Numbered from the stretch's first letter, positions 42,914-52,846 are shown. The stretch: DNA of 64,000 nt from Ignavibacteria bacterium (GCA_028714695.1 JAQTLX010000017.1:1-64000), one strand, 5' to 3'. Program-made: numbers and translations. Notes: a model not told the origin generated them from the letters alone.

Positions 42914-42947
42914 AAAAGGGGAGCGGACTTTTCGCTCCCTTTTTTTT
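42914..42947 (+). terminator. Terminator between the two paralogues
   Basis: GGGAGCG (42919-42925) pairs with CGCTCCC (42933-42939), extended by A/T pairs, followed by eight T. It makes the two paralogous genes separate transcription units. The rest of the gap to 43119 is AT-rich and holds nothing else visible. Confidence 0.9.
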
Positions 42948-43119
42948 GCGCGATTTATTCTTTCGTAACTTATTTCAACTTTTGAATTATTATTTCATAT
43001 AATTATCATCCGGATACGCATTCCAAAATATAAAATATAAATTATAATGCATGATATTATGTTCTGGAATTAATCATATTATATCACATTAAAAAACTAA
43101 TTTGAAAATGGAGCAAAAC

Positions 43120-45096
43120 ATGAAAATTCTCTCTCTCCTTAGAGTGCCATTTTGGGTACTCTTAATTTTTGTCATGTTCACCGGTGTTATCTCGGCACAA
43201 TGGGATAAGCCCAATTATGACAGAATTCCTGAAAGTTTTATTAAGCAACAGCAGCCCAAGTTATTCGTTCCTATGGCAGTCGTTACTTTAAACGATTATG
43301 ATAATTTCAATATGGGCGTTGACTTTGCTGAAGGTCACGTATCAATGAATCCCTTAAACCCATTGCAGGTATTCTGTGCTTTTAATACTAACGGAACTCA
43401 TTATACGACGGACGGAGGTATGACCTGGTTTACTGCAAATCCATCGTTCCCGACTACTGCCGGTGATCCCGTAACGGCATACGATAGTTTAGGAAATCTT
43501 TATTATGAAACTTTGAACAGCGGTATTACGGCATGCTGGGTCGCCAAATCGACAAACAACGGAGCCTCCTGGTTATGGGCTAACGTTTCCGCAACATCTG
43601 GTAACGACAAGAACTGGATTGCGTGCGACCAAACAGCAGGTCCATACTCAAATTATATTTATACTATAATGACCAACGGCAGTGCCGCGCAGTTTGCAAG
43701 AAGCACAAACAATGGTGTCTCTTTCACAAATACGGCTAGTTTAACTCCTCACACTTACCCGGGTGCTATGGTATGCGTCGGACCAAATGGTAGTATTCAA
43801 GGTGGATGTGTCTATGCTGTCACTCACGTTGGCCCAAATAATTTAGGCTCTTACTCATTCTTTGTGTCAACTGATGGAGGTGTAACATTTACTGCGAAAG
43901 GCTCATATCAGTGGTCAAATGTAATCGGAACAGAAATTTCAAGCCGTTCCACTGTTAGCGGTATGAGATGCAGACCTTATCCGATGATAGCCGCAGATAA
44001 TAGTTACGGACCAAATCGCGGAAGATTATATATCGTATATGCTTCAAATGAACCTGCCGGCTCGGGTAACAAGTCGGATATTTTTTTAAGATACTCCACA
44101 GATCAGGGCACAACATGGTCAAACAGAGTAACTGTAAATGACGACCCAAATACAGTTAATAATTATCAATTCCATCCTGCAATCTGGTGTGATAAACAAA
44201 CCGGAAAACTTTTTATCCAGTTTTATGATACAAGAAACTGTCCGACAAGCGATAGCATGGATGTTTATGCTACTTACACAACAGACGGTGGTCAGACATT
44301 TGCTCCGAATCAAAGAGTCACTAATTCAATGTTCAAGATTAAACTTGCATCTTCAGGTTCAGCCCCTGCATATCAGGGTGATTATAATGCAATTAATTCA
44401 AATCAGAAAACATCTATGCTAGTATGGGGTGACTTCAGAAATTCAAATTATTCGAGTTTCTCGGCATATTTCCCCGACTATGCAATGAGGATGAATCCTT
44501 CGGCAGCAACAATCAACAGCAGCAACGGAGTCAGGGATGTCTTTATGTCTGTTCCTTCCGTAAAACTATATACCGATACGGTATTGGTCTCTGCTGTAAT
44601 AACTCCTGCACCCGGCGCTGGTTCATTCGCAATAACCTATCCCTCGGCAAAAGGAAATAAATTGACATCATATCCCGATTCGTTGACAATAAGAGTGACG
44701 GCGGCAAATGTTACACCCGGTACGTACACAATGACTGTGACTGCAAAAGGACCGAACGGCACACCGGTTCATCAAAGAACAGTTACACTCACTGCATCTA
44801 CAACTTCCGGTGTTGTTGAAACAGGTGCTCCGGTTGAATTTAAACTATCACAGAATTATCCAAATCCGTTCAATCCCATTACAAGAATAGATTACAGCAT
44901 CGGAAAATTATCCGATGTTAAAATCTCGATTTATAACATTCTCGGTAAAGAAATCACTTCGTATTACAGAGAAAAACAGAGTCCGGGTAATTATTATGTT
45001 ATGTTCAATGCTGCTAACTTATCTACAGGTGTTTATTACTATAATATTCAGGCTGGTGATTTTATTGAAAGAAAAGCAATGGTACTGGTTAAATAA
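43120..45096 (+). CDS. T9SS-exported BNR/sialidase-fold surface protein (copy 2)
   Basis: I chose ATG 43120 (658 aa) because it aligns with the start of copy 1 and begins the signal peptide (MKILSLLRVPFWVLLIFVMF); ATG 43108 is an alternative. The domain order equals copy 1: BNR-type repeats (STDGGVTFTA, STDQGTTWSN), the shared RPYP(F/M)I(I/A)ADNS block and DTRNCPTSDS. An Ig-like part and a sorting domain with QNYPNPFNPITRIDYSIGK follow. The two proteins are clearly paralogues over their full length, most similar at the C-terminal 180 residues. Confidence 0.87.
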   Translation: MKILSLLRVPFWVLLIFVMFTGVISAQWDKPNYDRIPESFIKQQQPKLFVPMAVVTLNDYDNFNMGVDFAEGHVSMNPLNPLQVFCAFNTNGTHYTTDGGMTWFTANPSFPTTAGDPVTAYDSLGNLYYETLNSGITACWVAKSTNNGASWLWANVSATSGNDKNWIACDQTAGPYSNYIYTIMTNGSAAQFARSTNNGVSFTNTASLTPHTYPGAMVCVGPNGSIQGGCVYAVTHVGPNNLGSYSFFVSTDGGVTFTAKGSYQWSNVIGTEISSRSTVSGMRCRPYPMIAADNSYGPNRGRLYIVYASNEPAGSGNKSDIFLRYSTDQGTTWSNRVTVNDDPNTVNNYQFHPAIWCDKQTGKLFIQFYDTRNCPTSDSMDVYATYTTDGGQTFAPNQRVTNSMFKIKLASSGSAPAYQGDYNAINSNQKTSMLVWGDFRNSNYSSFSAYFPDYAMRMNPSAATINSSNGVRDVFMSVPSVKLYTDTVLVSAVITPAPGAGSFAITYPSAKGNKLTSYPDSLTIRVTAANVTPGTYTMTVTAKGPNGTPVHQRTVTLTASTTSGVVETGAPVEFKLSQNYPNPFNPITRIDYSIGKLSDVKISIYNILGKEITSYYREKQSPGNYYVMFNAANLSTGVYYYNIQAGDFIERKAMVLVK

Positions 45097-45117
45097 TAAT
45101 TTTATTGAAATATATAA

Positions 45118-45156
45118 AAAGAGGAGTAGATTGCATTTACTCCTCTTTCTTATTTT
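45118..45156. terminator. Bidirectional terminator
   Basis: A perfect 11-bp stem (AAAGAGGAGTA at 45118-45128, TACTCCTCTTT at 45138-45148) has a T run on each strand side. It ends copy 2 on the plus strand and the SRAP gene on the minus strand, whose stop codon lies at its loop edge. Confidence 0.88.
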
Positions 45157-45787
45157 TACTCAAGACTTCTTTTTGTTTTGCCGTTAAAATGTCTTTTGCT
45201 ATTTCGGCGTCGATTTTCACTCTGTCATCTAACGGTTTGCATTTTGACAACGCCTCTTCTTTTCCGGACAGCAAAAATTCTATTCCTTCTTCCTGCATCA
45301 TTATTACCGGCATTCTGTTGTGTATCTTCGCGATTGTAGTATTCGGCTCTGTTGTAATTATTGTAGCGCAAAAAACATTATTTACTTTGATGTATAGTCC
45401 TGCAATGAAGAAAAGACCGTAATCCTGTAATGCAATCCTGTGCGGTATCTTAATATTGCCCGTCTGTTTCCATTCGTAAAATGCAGTTGCCGGAATCAGG
45501 CATCTGTTTTTATCGAACAAATTATTCCAGTAATTTTTGCTTATAATTGTTTCTATCCTTGAATTAAAAATTAAAGGCGATTTTTCATCGAATTTTATTC
45601 CCCATGTCTTTTTATTCATTTCAAGATTCCCTTCGCTGTTCTTTATTATCAGAATATCGTCATTCGGCGCAATGCTGATTTGTTTCAGATTCTCAGGCGC
45701 ATTATTTATTACTTTATATTCCGACCCCTTCTCGATTTTTGTGAAAATTGAAAGTCCCGTCTCTTTGTTTTCGAATCTTGAACACAT
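45137..45787 (-). CDS. SRAP/YedK (HMCES-like) abasic-site DNA crosslinking protein
   Basis: SRAP proteins shield abasic sites in single-stranded DNA by forming a thiazolidine link through Cys2. The 216-aa protein starts MCSRF with Cys2 free after Met removal. It keeps the other active-site residues: Asn75 in IFNSRIET, Glu105 in FYEW, and His156 in KIHNRMPV. Length is normal. The gene is alone and convergent with the T9SS paralogue. No SOS box could be judged. Confidence 0.93.
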   Translation of the reverse strand: MCSRFENKETGLSIFTKIEKGSEYKVINNAPENLKQISIAPNDDILIIKNSEGNLEMNKKTWGIKFDEKSPLIFNSRIETIISKNYWNNLFDKNRCLIPATAFYEWKQTGNIKIPHRIALQDYGLFFIAGLYIKVNNVFCATIITTEPNTTIAKIHNRMPVIMMQEEGIEFLLSGKEEALSKCKPLDDRVKIDAEIAKDILTAKQKEVLSKNKKEE

Positions 45788-45862
45788 GATTGTAAATTTT
45801 ATTTATCGTGATAATATAAATTAGGGTAAAATCAATCAATAGAAAACGAATTTTGAAATAGG

Positions 45863-45870
45863 TATATTTG
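45863..45870 (+). promoter_or_regulatory. Possible -7 promoter box of proS
   Basis: TATATTTG matches the Bacteroidota -7 consensus TAnnTTTG and lies 20 bases before the proS ATG. No good -33 TTTG box is present at the right distance, so this is tentative. Confidence 0.3.
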
Positions 45871-45890
45871 CACTTAATTTTAAAAAATCT

Positions 45891-47615
45891 ATGAAATTAT
45901 CGAAATTTTTTGTTCCGACTCAGAAAGAGGTCCCTTCGGATGCGTTCGCGGCCTCACATATATTGTCTATAAGAGCGGGTTTGTTCCGTTTACTGACATC
46001 AGGCGTTTACTCGGTTCTGCCCCTTGGCGTGATTGTTAAAAACAAAGTCGAAAAGATTATTAGGGAAGAAATGAATGCAATCGGCGGGAATGAATTCCTA
46101 TTGCCTGCTCTTTCGCCGAATGAACTCTGGAACGAAACAGGAAGACTGGACGATTTCGGTGACATTATATTCAGAATAAAAAATAGAGAATTGGTCCTTG
46201 CGCCTACTCATGAAGAAGTATTTACATCAATTGCAAAGCCGTATATAAATTCATATAAAAATCTTCCGCAGATGTGGTATCAGATTCAGACAAAATTTAG
46301 AAATGAAGCCAGACCTAAATCCGGTGTTCTCAGAGGCAGACAGTTTACTATGAAGGATGCATATTCATTTGATTCAACATGGGAAGGACTGGATGCGTCA
46401 TATGAATTGCAGGATAAGGCATACAGGAATATTTTCAAAAGATGCGGACTTAAATTTTTCTCCGTTTCGGCGTCAAGTGGCGCAATGGGAGGTACGAGGT
46501 CTGAAGAATTTATGGTCGAGTCAGATGCGGGCGAAGACTTGATTGCACTTAGCGAAGACGGGAAATACGCATCAAATATAGAAGTTGCTGAATCTTTTGT
46601 AGAAACAGTTGCAAGGAAAAACTCCAATCTTAAGTATGAAGAACTCCATACCCCCGCCATTAAATCAATAGATGAACTTGCAGGATTTCTCGGAATTACC
46701 GACAAATCGCATCTCGCAAAATCGAGAGTGTTTGTTATTCCCGCAAAATCCGAAAATGAAAAAGATAAATATCTTCTGGCATTGGTTTGCGGTGACGATG
46801 AAGTTAATGAAACGAAATTAATGAAGTATTACGGCGCGAATATAAGACCGGGACATCCTGAGGAACTGCTCGAAATAACAGGCGCCGATGCCGGCTCTAT
46901 TGGACCTATAGGATTGAAAAATAATAATGTTGAAATAGTTGCCGACTTCAGATTGCAGGATGCCGACGAACTTATTAGCGGCGCGAATAAAAATGATTAT
47001 CACATTAAAAATATTGATTTCAAAAGAGACGTCCCGGGTATCAAATACAACGATTTACGCGTGGTGAAAGAAGGCGAATACACAAAAGATAAATCGAGCA
47101 AACTGCGAGTTGCCAAAGCGATTGAGATCGGTCATATATTTAAACTCGGCACTAAATATTCCGAGTCGCTGCATGCGACATTTCTTGACAAAGACGGCAG
47201 GGAAAATCCGATTATAATGGGCAGTTACGGTATCGGTATTGAAAGGATAATCGCTTCACATATTGAACAAAATCATGATGGTAATGGAATCATTTGGGAA
47301 GGCGAAATAGCGCCGTTTAAATTAATACTGATTAACATCACTCCTCAGAATGAAGAGATTACTAAATTCTGCGAAACCCTGTATGATGAATTAAGCGCAG
47401 CGAATATCGACGTCCTTTATGATGACAGGGAAGACCTCCGACCCGGATTTAAATTCAAAGACGCTGACCTTATAGGTATTCCCGTCCACGTCATCGTCGG
47501 TGAAAAGAATTTCAAGAACAACCAGATTGAAATCAAAATAAGAAAATCCGGCGAGCGTATAATTATTGATAAAAATGATATTCGCGGCAAAATCAACGAA
47601 TTGGTAAATGCTTGA
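45891..47615 (+). CDS. proS: Prolyl-tRNA synthetase (bacterial type with editing insert)
   Basis: Charges tRNA-Pro. The 574-aa protein has the class II core with motif 2 around TKFRNEARPKSGVLRGRQFTM (about 134-154) and motif 3 near GSYGIGIERIIASHIEQNHDG (about 445-465). A YbaK-like editing insertion spans about 225-390 and an anticodon-binding domain lies at the end. This is the long bacterial architecture (ProS type 1). The last eight bases overlap the start of maf. Confidence 0.96.
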   Translation: MKLSKFFVPTQKEVPSDAFAASHILSIRAGLFRLLTSGVYSVLPLGVIVKNKVEKIIREEMNAIGGNEFLLPALSPNELWNETGRLDDFGDIIFRIKNRELVLAPTHEEVFTSIAKPYINSYKNLPQMWYQIQTKFRNEARPKSGVLRGRQFTMKDAYSFDSTWEGLDASYELQDKAYRNIFKRCGLKFFSVSASSGAMGGTRSEEFMVESDAGEDLIALSEDGKYASNIEVAESFVETVARKNSNLKYEELHTPAIKSIDELAGFLGITDKSHLAKSRVFVIPAKSENEKDKYLLALVCGDDEVNETKLMKYYGANIRPGHPEELLEITGADAGSIGPIGLKNNNVEIVADFRLQDADELISGANKNDYHIKNIDFKRDVPGIKYNDLRVVKEGEYTKDKSSKLRVAKAIEIGHIFKLGTKYSESLHATFLDKDGRENPIIMGSYGIGIERIIASHIEQNHDGNGIIWEGEIAPFKLILINITPQNEEITKFCETLYDELSAANIDVLYDDREDLRPGFKFKDADLIGIPVHVIVGEKNFKNNQIEIKIRKSGERIIIDKNDIRGKINELVNA

Positions 47616-48192
47616 TAAAATTCTCAATTCGGAATATGTGCTTGCGTCTGTTTCTCCGAGAAGAAAATATCTGCTTAAGCAAATCGGGCTGAATTTTATT
47701 ACTGTGAACAGTAACGCTGAAGAAATCCTCCTCGAGAAAGAGCCTTTGAAATCAGTAAGAATTAATGCGAAGAGAAAATCTGATGCCGTTGCTCATAAAT
47801 TTAAAAATAAAATTATTATTTCAGCGGATACAGTAGTTGTAATCGACGGTATAGTATTGAATAAACCTTCGGACGAGAAAGAAGCAAAAAAGTTCTTAAA
47901 AATACTCAGCGGAAAAAAACACATCGTATATACGGGAATAAATGTTGCAAACAATATTACAGGAAGAGAAGAATATGGCTATATGAAAACCACTGTTGAA
48001 TTCAGAAATCTTTCTATTGAGGAAATAGAATATTATGTCACTAACCACAAACCGCTTGATAAAGCAGGCGCTTACGGTATACAGGATGATTTCGGATGTT
48101 TGTTTATAAGAAAAATTACGGGTGATTATTATAATGTAGTAGGGCTTCCGCTTGTAAAACTTTACGAGACAATTACCAAAACATTTATTTGA
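47608..48192 (+). CDS. maf: Maf-family nucleoside triphosphate pyrophosphatase
   Basis: Maf proteins hydrolyse non-canonical or specific NTPs (dTTP, UTP or modified nucleotides). The 194-aa protein has the substrate loop SVSPRRKYLLKQIG (about 14-27), the basic-acidic block with ISADTVVVIDG (about 71-81), and KAGAYGIQDDFGCLF (about 152-166), where AYGIQ is characteristic. It overlaps proS by eight bases and the next gene by four (TTGA), so the three genes form an operon. Confidence 0.93.
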   Translation: MLDKILNSEYVLASVSPRRKYLLKQIGLNFITVNSNAEEILLEKEPLKSVRINAKRKSDAVAHKFKNKIIISADTVVVIDGIVLNKPSDEKEAKKFLKILSGKKHIVYTGINVANNITGREEYGYMKTTVEFRNLSIEEIEYYVTNHKPLDKAGAYGIQDDFGCLFIRKITGDYYNVVGLPLVKLYETITKTFI

Positions 48193-49166
48193 GTACAGGA
48201 TTGTTTAAAAAGTATAAAAAGAAAATATTGCTTTCCGTATCATTCGGAGCGCTTGTCTTCCTGTGTTTCAGTATCTATGCCGATTTCAACAACCTAATGA
48301 TTTCCTTTTCAAGATTTGACTGGAAGTGGCTGCCTGTTATTCTTCTATGCTCATTCGGGAACTATATCATAAGATTCTTTAAATGGCAGTACTACTTAAA
48401 AATACTCAATATTAAAATCCGGCCGTGGCGAAGCGCTATTGTTTTCTTTTCATCCTTTATTATGAGCGTTACTCCCGGAAAAATGGGAGAAGTGCTCAAA
48501 TCATTTCTGCTAAAAGAAGAAACAGGAACGCCTTTGAGTATTTCGGCTCCGATAATACTCGCCGAAAGAATAACAGATTTTCTTTCAATTGTAATATTGT
48601 GTCTTGCCGGTGCTATTGTATTCGATTACGGCACGAATATTATCATAGTAGTCGGATTATTCTTTATATTCTTTACAATTTTATTAAGTTACAGAAAATT
48701 TTGCTTTTACATTATTGGTATACTGAGCAAGTTTAAATTTGTTGAAAAGCATTCGGAAAAAATTTACACTGCTTATGAAAGCACATATAATTTGATAAAA
48801 ATTAAGCCGCTTTTAATGATTGTCGGGTTAAGTACAATTGCCTGGTTTCTTGAGTGTCTCGGATTTTTTTTGGTGCTGAATGTATTTTCATCTGTTTCGT
48901 ATGTCGATGTAAGTATACTTAAAGCAACTTTTATCTACGGATTTTCAACATTAGTCGGCGCTATTGCCATGCTGCCGGGCGGTTTAGGTGCAACGGAAGC
49001 ATCATTGACCGGTTTACTTTTATTATTAAAAATACCGAAAGATATATCGGTAGCCTCAACAATTATTATTCGGGTGGCAACATTATGGTTTGCTGTTATT
49101 CTTGGTATGGTAGCCGTTCAATTTTATCAGAAAACATTTAATAAGGAAATTTCTGAAATTGAATGA
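48189..49166 (+). CDS. Lysylphosphatidylglycerol synthase-type TM protein (UPF0104)
   Basis: The 325-aa protein has about eight membrane helices and the UPF0104/LPG synthase TM-region patterns. These are WLPVILLCSFGNYIIRFFKWQYYL (in two halves, about 43-66), SVTPGKMGEVLKSFLL (about 93-108) and AMLPGGLGATEASL (about 258-271). There is no C-terminal aminoacyltransferase domain, so it is a lipid flippase-like or unknown transporter rather than a full MprF. It starts with TTG, overlapping the maf stop; no ATG is close. Confidence 0.85.
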   Translation: MSTGLFKKYKKKILLSVSFGALVFLCFSIYADFNNLMISFSRFDWKWLPVILLCSFGNYIIRFFKWQYYLKILNIKIRPWRSAIVFFSSFIMSVTPGKMGEVLKSFLLKEETGTPLSISAPIILAERITDFLSIVILCLAGAIVFDYGTNIIIVVGLFFIFFTILLSYRKFCFYIIGILSKFKFVEKHSEKIYTAYESTYNLIKIKPLLMIVGLSTIAWFLECLGFFLVLNVFSSVSYVDVSILKATFIYGFSTLVGAIAMLPGGLGATEASLTGLLLLLKIPKDISVASTIIIRVATLWFAVILGMVAVQFYQKTFNKEISEIE

Positions 49167-49284
49167 ATTATTTCGATATGTCAAAAATTGTAACAATATT
49201 AGGATATTTGAAAGATTTTGTAAATCACTTGAAGTAATATAATATATAGTTTAAATTTACGTTTATTCTTTAAATTTTTCGATT

Positions 49285-49692
49285 TTGAACAGAAAAATAA
49301 GAATTTTAATAGGTAAAGTGGGTCTTGACGGTCATGACAGAGGTGCGAAAGTAATTGCTGCCGCATTTCGTGATGCCGGATTTGAAGTCATTTATGCAGG
49401 ATTAAGGCAAACCCCTGAATCTATGGTCGAAGCAGCGCTTCAGGAAGATGTTGATGCAATTGGTATAAGCATTCTTAGCGGTGCGCATATGACAATATTT
49501 CCCAGAATTAAGAAATTGATGGATGAAAAGGGACTTAATGACGTTTTGCTTTTCGGAGGCGGTATTATTCCGCAAAAAGATATTGATGAATTAAGCAGTT
49601 TGGGTGTGGGGAAATTATTCACTCCCGGTGCGACTACTGTAGAAACGGTAGATTATGTTAAAAAATGGGTTTTAGAAAACAGAAATTATTAA
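49285..49692 (+). CDS. Stand-alone cobalamin-binding domain, methylmalonyl-CoA mutase C-terminal type
   Basis: The 135-aa protein carries the base-off B12 motif: Asp15-x-His17-xx-Gly20 in [14 protein letters not shown] (65-68) and the GGG turn (91-93). It resembles the small subunit of split methylmalonyl-CoA-type mutases. The catalytic large subunit is not nearby, so the partner must be elsewhere, or it may serve another B12 enzyme. The start is TTG 49285; the next in-frame Met (residue 47) would remove the binding motif. It sits 15 bases before the phosphohexomutase gene. Confidence 0.88.
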   Translation: MNRKIRILIGKVGLDGHDRGAKVIAAAFRDAGFEVIYAGLRQTPESMVEAALQEDVDAIGISILSGAHMTIFPRIKKLMDEKGLNDVLLFGGGIIPQKDIDELSSLGVGKLFTPGATTVETVDYVKKWVLENRNY

Positions 49693-49707
49693 AATTAAAT
49701 TATTGAT

Positions 49708-51114
49708 TTGAAAGAACCGGTAAAATTTGGTACTGACGGCTGGAGAGCCGTAATTGGAGATACATATACATTTGAAAATGTTAGACGCGTATCGCTTGCC
49801 ACGGCAAGAGTATTTAAAAATCATAAGAATATTAAAAACGGTATTGTAATCGGATATGATACACGATTCCTTTCAAAGGAATTTGCTCATTCTTCTGCTG
49901 AAATATTCGCATCTCAAGGAATAAAAGTAATAATCACGGACTCATTCGTTTCTACTCCGACAGTTTCTCTACTATCGCGGGATAAAAAACTTGCTTTCGG
50001 AGTTGTGATTACTGCCTCTCATAACCCATTCAAGTACAACGGTTATAAACTGAAAGATAGTTTCGGCGGCTCGATGAATCCCGAAGAACTTATTCTCGTT
50101 GAAAAGGAACTTATTAATATTACACAACCCGTAGATACTGATACTTTCGAAAACTACTTGAAAAACGGACAGATTGAATATATCGACGGCAGAAGATATT
50201 ATATTAATAATCTAAAAGCGAAAATCAATATAGATGTCATAAATAAAGCAGGACTCAAAGTTCTTTATGAAGCGATGTACGGCGCGGGACAGAATACTAT
50301 TAACGAACTGATAAAAGTCGACCAACTGCATAATATCGTTAACCCTTACTTTGAAGGCGGTGCTCCTGAACCTGTAGAAAAAAATCTCGGTCTTGCATGC
50401 AAAACGGTAAAAGAGGGGAAATATAATATATGCATAGTTACTGACGGCGATGCTGACAGAATTGCTTTAATTGATGATAACGGAAATTATGTAGATGCTC
50501 AGAAAACTTTTGCACTGCTTCTGAAATATCTTCACGCAGTAAAGGGATTTACGGGAAAAGTAGTCCGCGGCTTCTCCGCATCTGAAATTATAAAAGATTA
50601 CTGCAGCAAATACAATCTCGAACTTGAAACTGTACCTGTCGGATTCAAATATATATCGAAAAAGATGATAGAAGAAGATGTAATGATAGGTGCCGAGGAA
50701 AGCGGCGGAATAGGAATTAAAGGACATTTACCCGAAAGAGACGGATTATTCAACGGTCTGCTTTTTCTTGAAATGCTTGCTGTTACCGGAAAGAGCATAA
50801 CTGAATTAATAAAAGAACTGGATGCCGAGTTCGGCAAATATTTCTATAAACGCATCGATATTCATACGACAGAAGAAAAAAAGAACAAAACCCTTGAAAT
50901 CTGCAAAGGACTTAAAGCAGGCGACTCGGTGGCAGGCAAAAAAATTGTGAGTGTTGATCCTCTCGATGGTTATAAACTATTTTTCGATAACGGCTGGATA
51001 ACTATTAGAGCCTCAGGCACTGAACCATTGCTCAGGTTCTACTGTGAAACAAAAGGAACTGACGAAACATTGGATGTCTTAAATAAAACAATATCAAACT
51101 TTAATTTGAAGTAA
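49708..51114 (+). CDS. Phosphoglucomutase/phosphomannomutase
   Basis: An alpha-D-phosphohexomutase that interconverts sugar 1- and 6-phosphates, feeding nucleotide-sugar synthesis. The 468-aa protein has the phosphoserine loop TASHNPFKYNGYK with Ser104, the metal loop DGDADR, the sugar-binding GAEESGGIG and the C-terminal phosphate loop RASGTEPLLR. It starts with TTG 49708 and shares one base with the Wza-like gene (TAATG). It is therefore plausibly the first gene of the polysaccharide locus. Whether glucose, mannose or glucosamine is preferred is unclear. Confidence 0.92.
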   Translation: MKEPVKFGTDGWRAVIGDTYTFENVRRVSLATARVFKNHKNIKNGIVIGYDTRFLSKEFAHSSAEIFASQGIKVIITDSFVSTPTVSLLSRDKKLAFGVVITASHNPFKYNGYKLKDSFGGSMNPEELILVEKELINITQPVDTDTFENYLKNGQIEYIDGRRYYINNLKAKINIDVINKAGLKVLYEAMYGAGQNTINELIKVDQLHNIVNPYFEGGAPEPVEKNLGLACKTVKEGKYNICIVTDGDADRIALIDDNGNYVDAQKTFALLLKYLHAVKGFTGKVVRGFSASEIIKDYCSKYNLELETVPVGFKYISKKMIEEDVMIGAEESGGIGIKGHLPERDGLFNGLLFLEMLAVTGKSITELIKELDAEFGKYFYKRIDIHTTEEKKNKTLEICKGLKAGDSVAGKKIVSVDPLDGYKLFFDNGWITIRASGTEPLLRFYCETKGTDETLDVLNKTISNFNLK

Positions 51115-52841
51115 TGAAGAACAAGCAAATTCTGATGATTATTTTAATAACTCTGTTTTCGGCAATTAATGCTTTTGCACAGATAAATCAAACAAATACT
51201 AACAATACTACTACTAATCAGCAGACAAGTACTCAAAATACTTATAACCCTAATCAGGGGAATTTGAATCTTAAGGTAAATTCAGACGCCCCGGACTTGA
51301 TGAGCCAGTTTAGCTCGCAGAACTCTCAGCAAAGGACATTTGCAGTCGATAAAGCAGTTAATCCGGATTTATACTTGATTGGTCCCAATGATATGTTCAG
51401 CCTTGGTCTTTATGGTTACATCAATCAGACTATTCCTCTTGTTGTAAATCTTGAAGGTACTCTGATAATACCTACCGTAGGTGAGATTAAAGTTAACGGA
51501 TTATCGCTTACCGAAGCCAAAGCTTTGGTCGTAAAAGCTGTCAAAAAAAGATATTACTCAAGCGAGGTTAGTTTAACATTGTCAATGCCGAGGGTTTTCC
51601 TGATATCTGTGTTAAGTTCTGTTCAGAAAAAGATGGAAGTTACTCCATTGACAAGACCAAGCGATATTATTAGTTACATTTTTTATGATACACTTGATAT
51701 TACAAATACGAAATACAGAATATCAAATCCCAAAAATGAATTTTATCCCGAAATATCGTTACGAAACATCGAAATATTGCGTAAAGATGGCTCTACTGTC
51801 AATGTGGATCTGTATAGATATTTCAGCACGAATGACGATAAATACAATCCATATTTTCGGGAAGGGGATTTGCTCAAAATTCCATATGGAATGTTGATGA
51901 AAAATTATATTACCATTAACGGTGCAGTACAGTTAGGCGGCATTTATGAATACAACAAAAACGATAATCTTGAATCCGTTATTGCTTTGGGCAGAGGATT
52001 TGATGCTGATGCCGAAACTGACAGCATTACAGTGTTCAGAATCGACCCGGTCAACTCAAAATACCAGACTTTTAATTTATCTTATGAAAATTCTAAGGAT
52101 TTTAAAATTAATCTGTACGATAGAGTATTCGTGAAATTTAAAACAAACAATATCAAAAACCTGAGTGTTGTTGTACTTGGTGAGGTCAATATGCCGGGTG
52201 TATATCCGATTACACATAAAAATACAACGCTGAAGGAAATCGTTGATATGGCCGGCGGATTTAAGTCTACAGCATTCCTGCCGCTGAGCATTTTATTCAG
52301 GTCTTACGACGAGGAGTATACGAAAAAAGATACAGCCGAAATCATTCTTAATATGCGTGCTAATGATCTTATTGTAAAAGAACAGGATAAAACAAATTTT
52401 CAGAATGATGTAATTTCCAGAAGAAACAGGGTCACCGTTGATTTTGAAAAACTTTTTAAGGAAAACGATCTGAGCCAGAATATAATACTTGAAAATAAAG
52501 ATATTATTTACATAAACGATGACAAAAAAATTGTATATGTATACGGTCAGGTATCTAACGAAGGATATGTACCTTATAAAGAAGGTGAAAATTATGAATA
52601 TTATATCAGTAAAGCCGGCGGATATTCACTCGCTGCTGAAGAAAGTGATACAAGGATAATCAGATTTAATTCGAGAGGATGGTATAAAGCGGATAAGACA
52701 AGTGTACAGTCAGGGGATTTTATTTATGTCCCTAAAGTTGTAAAATATTCATTTAACGAAAATTTGACGTTAATAGCAACTCTCATCGGTACTTTAGTAA
52801 GTATAGTCTCGACTTATTTGCTTATTAAAGCAAATAAATAA
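51114..52841 (+). CDS. Wza-type polysaccharide export protein (Poly_export/SLBB)
   Basis: The 575-aa protein has a signal peptide (about 1-23) and a low-complexity Asn/Thr/Gln stretch (about 24-50). The polysaccharide export domain, with LIGPNDMFSLGLYGYIN (about 84-100) and LEGTLIIPTVGEIKVNGLSL, is followed by SLBB-like domains, the clearest at VVLGEVNMPGVYPI (about 352-365) and VYVYGQVSNEGYVPY. A C-terminal hydrophobic helix (about 553-572) replaces the lipid anchor or forms the outer membrane helix. It probably makes the periplasmic/outer-membrane channel for the glycan. Confidence 0.9.
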   Translation: MKNKQILMIILITLFSAINAFAQINQTNTNNTTTNQQTSTQNTYNPNQGNLNLKVNSDAPDLMSQFSSQNSQQRTFAVDKAVNPDLYLIGPNDMFSLGLYGYINQTIPLVVNLEGTLIIPTVGEIKVNGLSLTEAKALVVKAVKKRYYSSEVSLTLSMPRVFLISVLSSVQKKMEVTPLTRPSDIISYIFYDTLDITNTKYRISNPKNEFYPEISLRNIEILRKDGSTVNVDLYRYFSTNDDKYNPYFREGDLLKIPYGMLMKNYITINGAVQLGGIYEYNKNDNLESVIALGRGFDADAETDSITVFRIDPVNSKYQTFNLSYENSKDFKINLYDRVFVKFKTNNIKNLSVVVLGEVNMPGVYPITHKNTTLKEIVDMAGGFKSTAFLPLSILFRSYDEEYTKKDTAEIILNMRANDLIVKEQDKTNFQNDVISRRNRVTVDFEKLFKENDLSQNIILENKDIIYINDDKKIVYVYGQVSNEGYVPYKEGENYEYYISKAGGYSLAAEESDTRIIRFNSRGWYKADKTSVQSGDFIYVPKVVKYSFNENLTLIATLIGTLVSIVSTYLLIKANK

Positions 52842-52846
52842 TAAAA

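Noticed and set aside
45105-45422. Plus-strand ORF of 105 codons after the second T9SS paralogue
   Set aside because: It crosses the bidirectional terminator and is antisense to the SRAP gene, whose active-site residues are all present.
49167-49284. Riboswitch upstream of the B12-binding-domain gene
   Set aside because: The 118-base leader is almost all A and T and lacks the conserved cobalamin riboswitch B12 box or any strong stem.
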